A stretch of 46,961 nucleotides of DNA. It comes from a virus. Every line of letters starts with the position of its first letter. Position 1 is the stretch's first letter. Location: the IMG/VR virus record IMGVR_UViG_3300046691_000399, positions 1-46,961 of that record; one strand, 5' to 3'. Below are positions 46,449-46,961 of this stretch, piece after piece. Position numbers and translations under genes: made by a program. The notes under the pieces are model-generated. The model was not told the DNA's origin and made no database searches. It was given only the letters and a program-made list of their open reading frames with translations.

Positions 46449-46961
46449 ATGAAGGTCTCCGGTCTAGTAATCTTACTCCTCGCGTCATCATTTGGAGCGC
46501 CGTTGGCGGCTTCTGCCGCGACTTCTGATGGTTGTGATCTGGGCAAGGTTCAAACTATCGGGGAGTTGCAGGCCATCCTGAGCATTCGTGCGGTAGACGC
46601 GGTGCGGTTGGCTGCGGCACCTTCTGCAACCGATCGACGTTTGGCCCAGTTGGTCTCGTCTTCGGCGCAATTCTCGTCGGGTGGCGGAGATGTCGGCCTT
46701 CCGATGGGCACGGGCGTGGAAGGATTGCGTGCCCTTACCAAACACATGAACGCTGCTTCGTTCCACTATTATGGCTGGGACGGAATACCGACGCCCGTCC
46801 AAAATGTCTGTGGGGTGCAAAAGGTCGACGTTGAATTCATCGATGCGACCTCACGGAATGCCTTCCCTGTGACTTTTACATTTGAGGCGGGGCGGATCGT
46901 GGCGGCGGCGGGCTGGCGAAGGTCACTTGAAACAGGTCAAATCGATCGCAACCGCGATTAG
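46449..46961 (+). CDS. Exported hypothetical protein
   Basis: 170 residues with a cleavable signal (MKVSGLVILLLASSFGAPLAASA). The mature domain has two Cys (CDLGKVQTIGELQAILSI; NVCGVQKVDVEFID) and a beta-rich C-terminus (FPVTFTFEAGRIVAAAGW). Periplasmic. The window ends exactly at its stop codon. No family recognised; another accessory or host gene. Confidence 0.65.
   Translation: MKVSGLVILLLASSFGAPLAASAATSDGCDLGKVQTIGELQAILSIRAVDAVRLAAAPSATDRRLAQLVSSSAQFSSGGGDVGLPMGTGVEGLRALTKHMNAASFHYYGWDGIPTPVQNVCGVQKVDVEFIDATSRNAFPVTFTFEAGRIVAAAGWRRSLETGQIDRNRD

Noticed and set aside
1-46961. CRISPR array, rRNA, insertion sequence
   Set aside because: No regularly spaced identical repeats with spacers, no rRNA-like segments and no transposase with terminal repeats were seen; the five late elements are 3-6 kb apart.

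Overview
This window is almost entirely one temperate, tailed (siphovirus-like) prophage, or a large part of one, in a high-GC alphaproteobacterium. A sphingomonad host is the best guess. Reasons: the Arm-domain integrase, the Cro-like and S24-type repressor pair, the DUF1376 and Toprim-helicase replication genes, the DUF1073/DUF2213/DUF2184 head genes and the GTA-like tail chaperone are all typical of Sphingomonas-group prophages. Assignments rest on reading the translated sequences against remembered families; no search was run.

Layout. (1) 1-3400: tyrosine integrase, then cargo (DUF3892 protein, a two-gene micro-operon of very small proteins, a DUF3800 protein). (2) 3415-5822, minus strand: a tightly overlapping operon ending in an AlpA-type excisionase, with an SNase-like exported nuclease, two related Cys-rich proteins and a 420-residue repeat protein. 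(3) 5935-7014: the genetic switch. A repressor gene lies between two near-identical control regions, each with one palindromic operator inside a TTGACG/-10 promoter spacer and a second operator 7-8 bp upstream of the -35; a Cro-like gene diverges from it. (4) 7352-11458, plus strand: early and replication genes (DUF1376 initiator-like protein carrying a cluster of GC-rich dyads, primase-helicase). (5) 11473-13911: cargo, with a lipoprotein, a cupin fused to four membrane helices, and a small minus-strand protein. (6) 14198-16898: small regulators and terminase. (7) 17054-25602: portal with Acb1-like C-terminus, MuF protein, maturation/scaffold protein, capsid and connector genes. (8) 25620-35895: tail, including a -1 frameshift chaperone and a tape measure with an M23 peptidase domain. 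(9) 35898-37734: lysis cassette (holin, GH19-like endolysin, second membrane protein, overlapping spanins). (10) 37731-39977: beta-helix tailspike. (11) 40295-45242, minus strand: a secreted Rhs cassette (mini-YD protein, 1431-residue Rhs protein with a toxin-44-like tip, candidate lipoprotein immunity protein). (12) 45528-46961: three small genes of unknown role.

The least expected signal is a five-copy bipartite element in the late region: a 13-bp box, CTGACGGCGGTAA, followed after exactly 18 bp by a GATASC-like box. In four copies the start codon lies 8-10 nt further on, with no convincing Shine-Dalgarno sequence. The copies precede the portal, maturation, tail-tube, tail-tip and distal-tail genes. 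This looks like a family of phage late promoters, most giving leaderless mRNAs. Other unusual items are an antisense tRNA-like structure abutting terL, a portal-Acb1 fusion whose first catalytic His is Tyr, and the cupin-membrane fusion.
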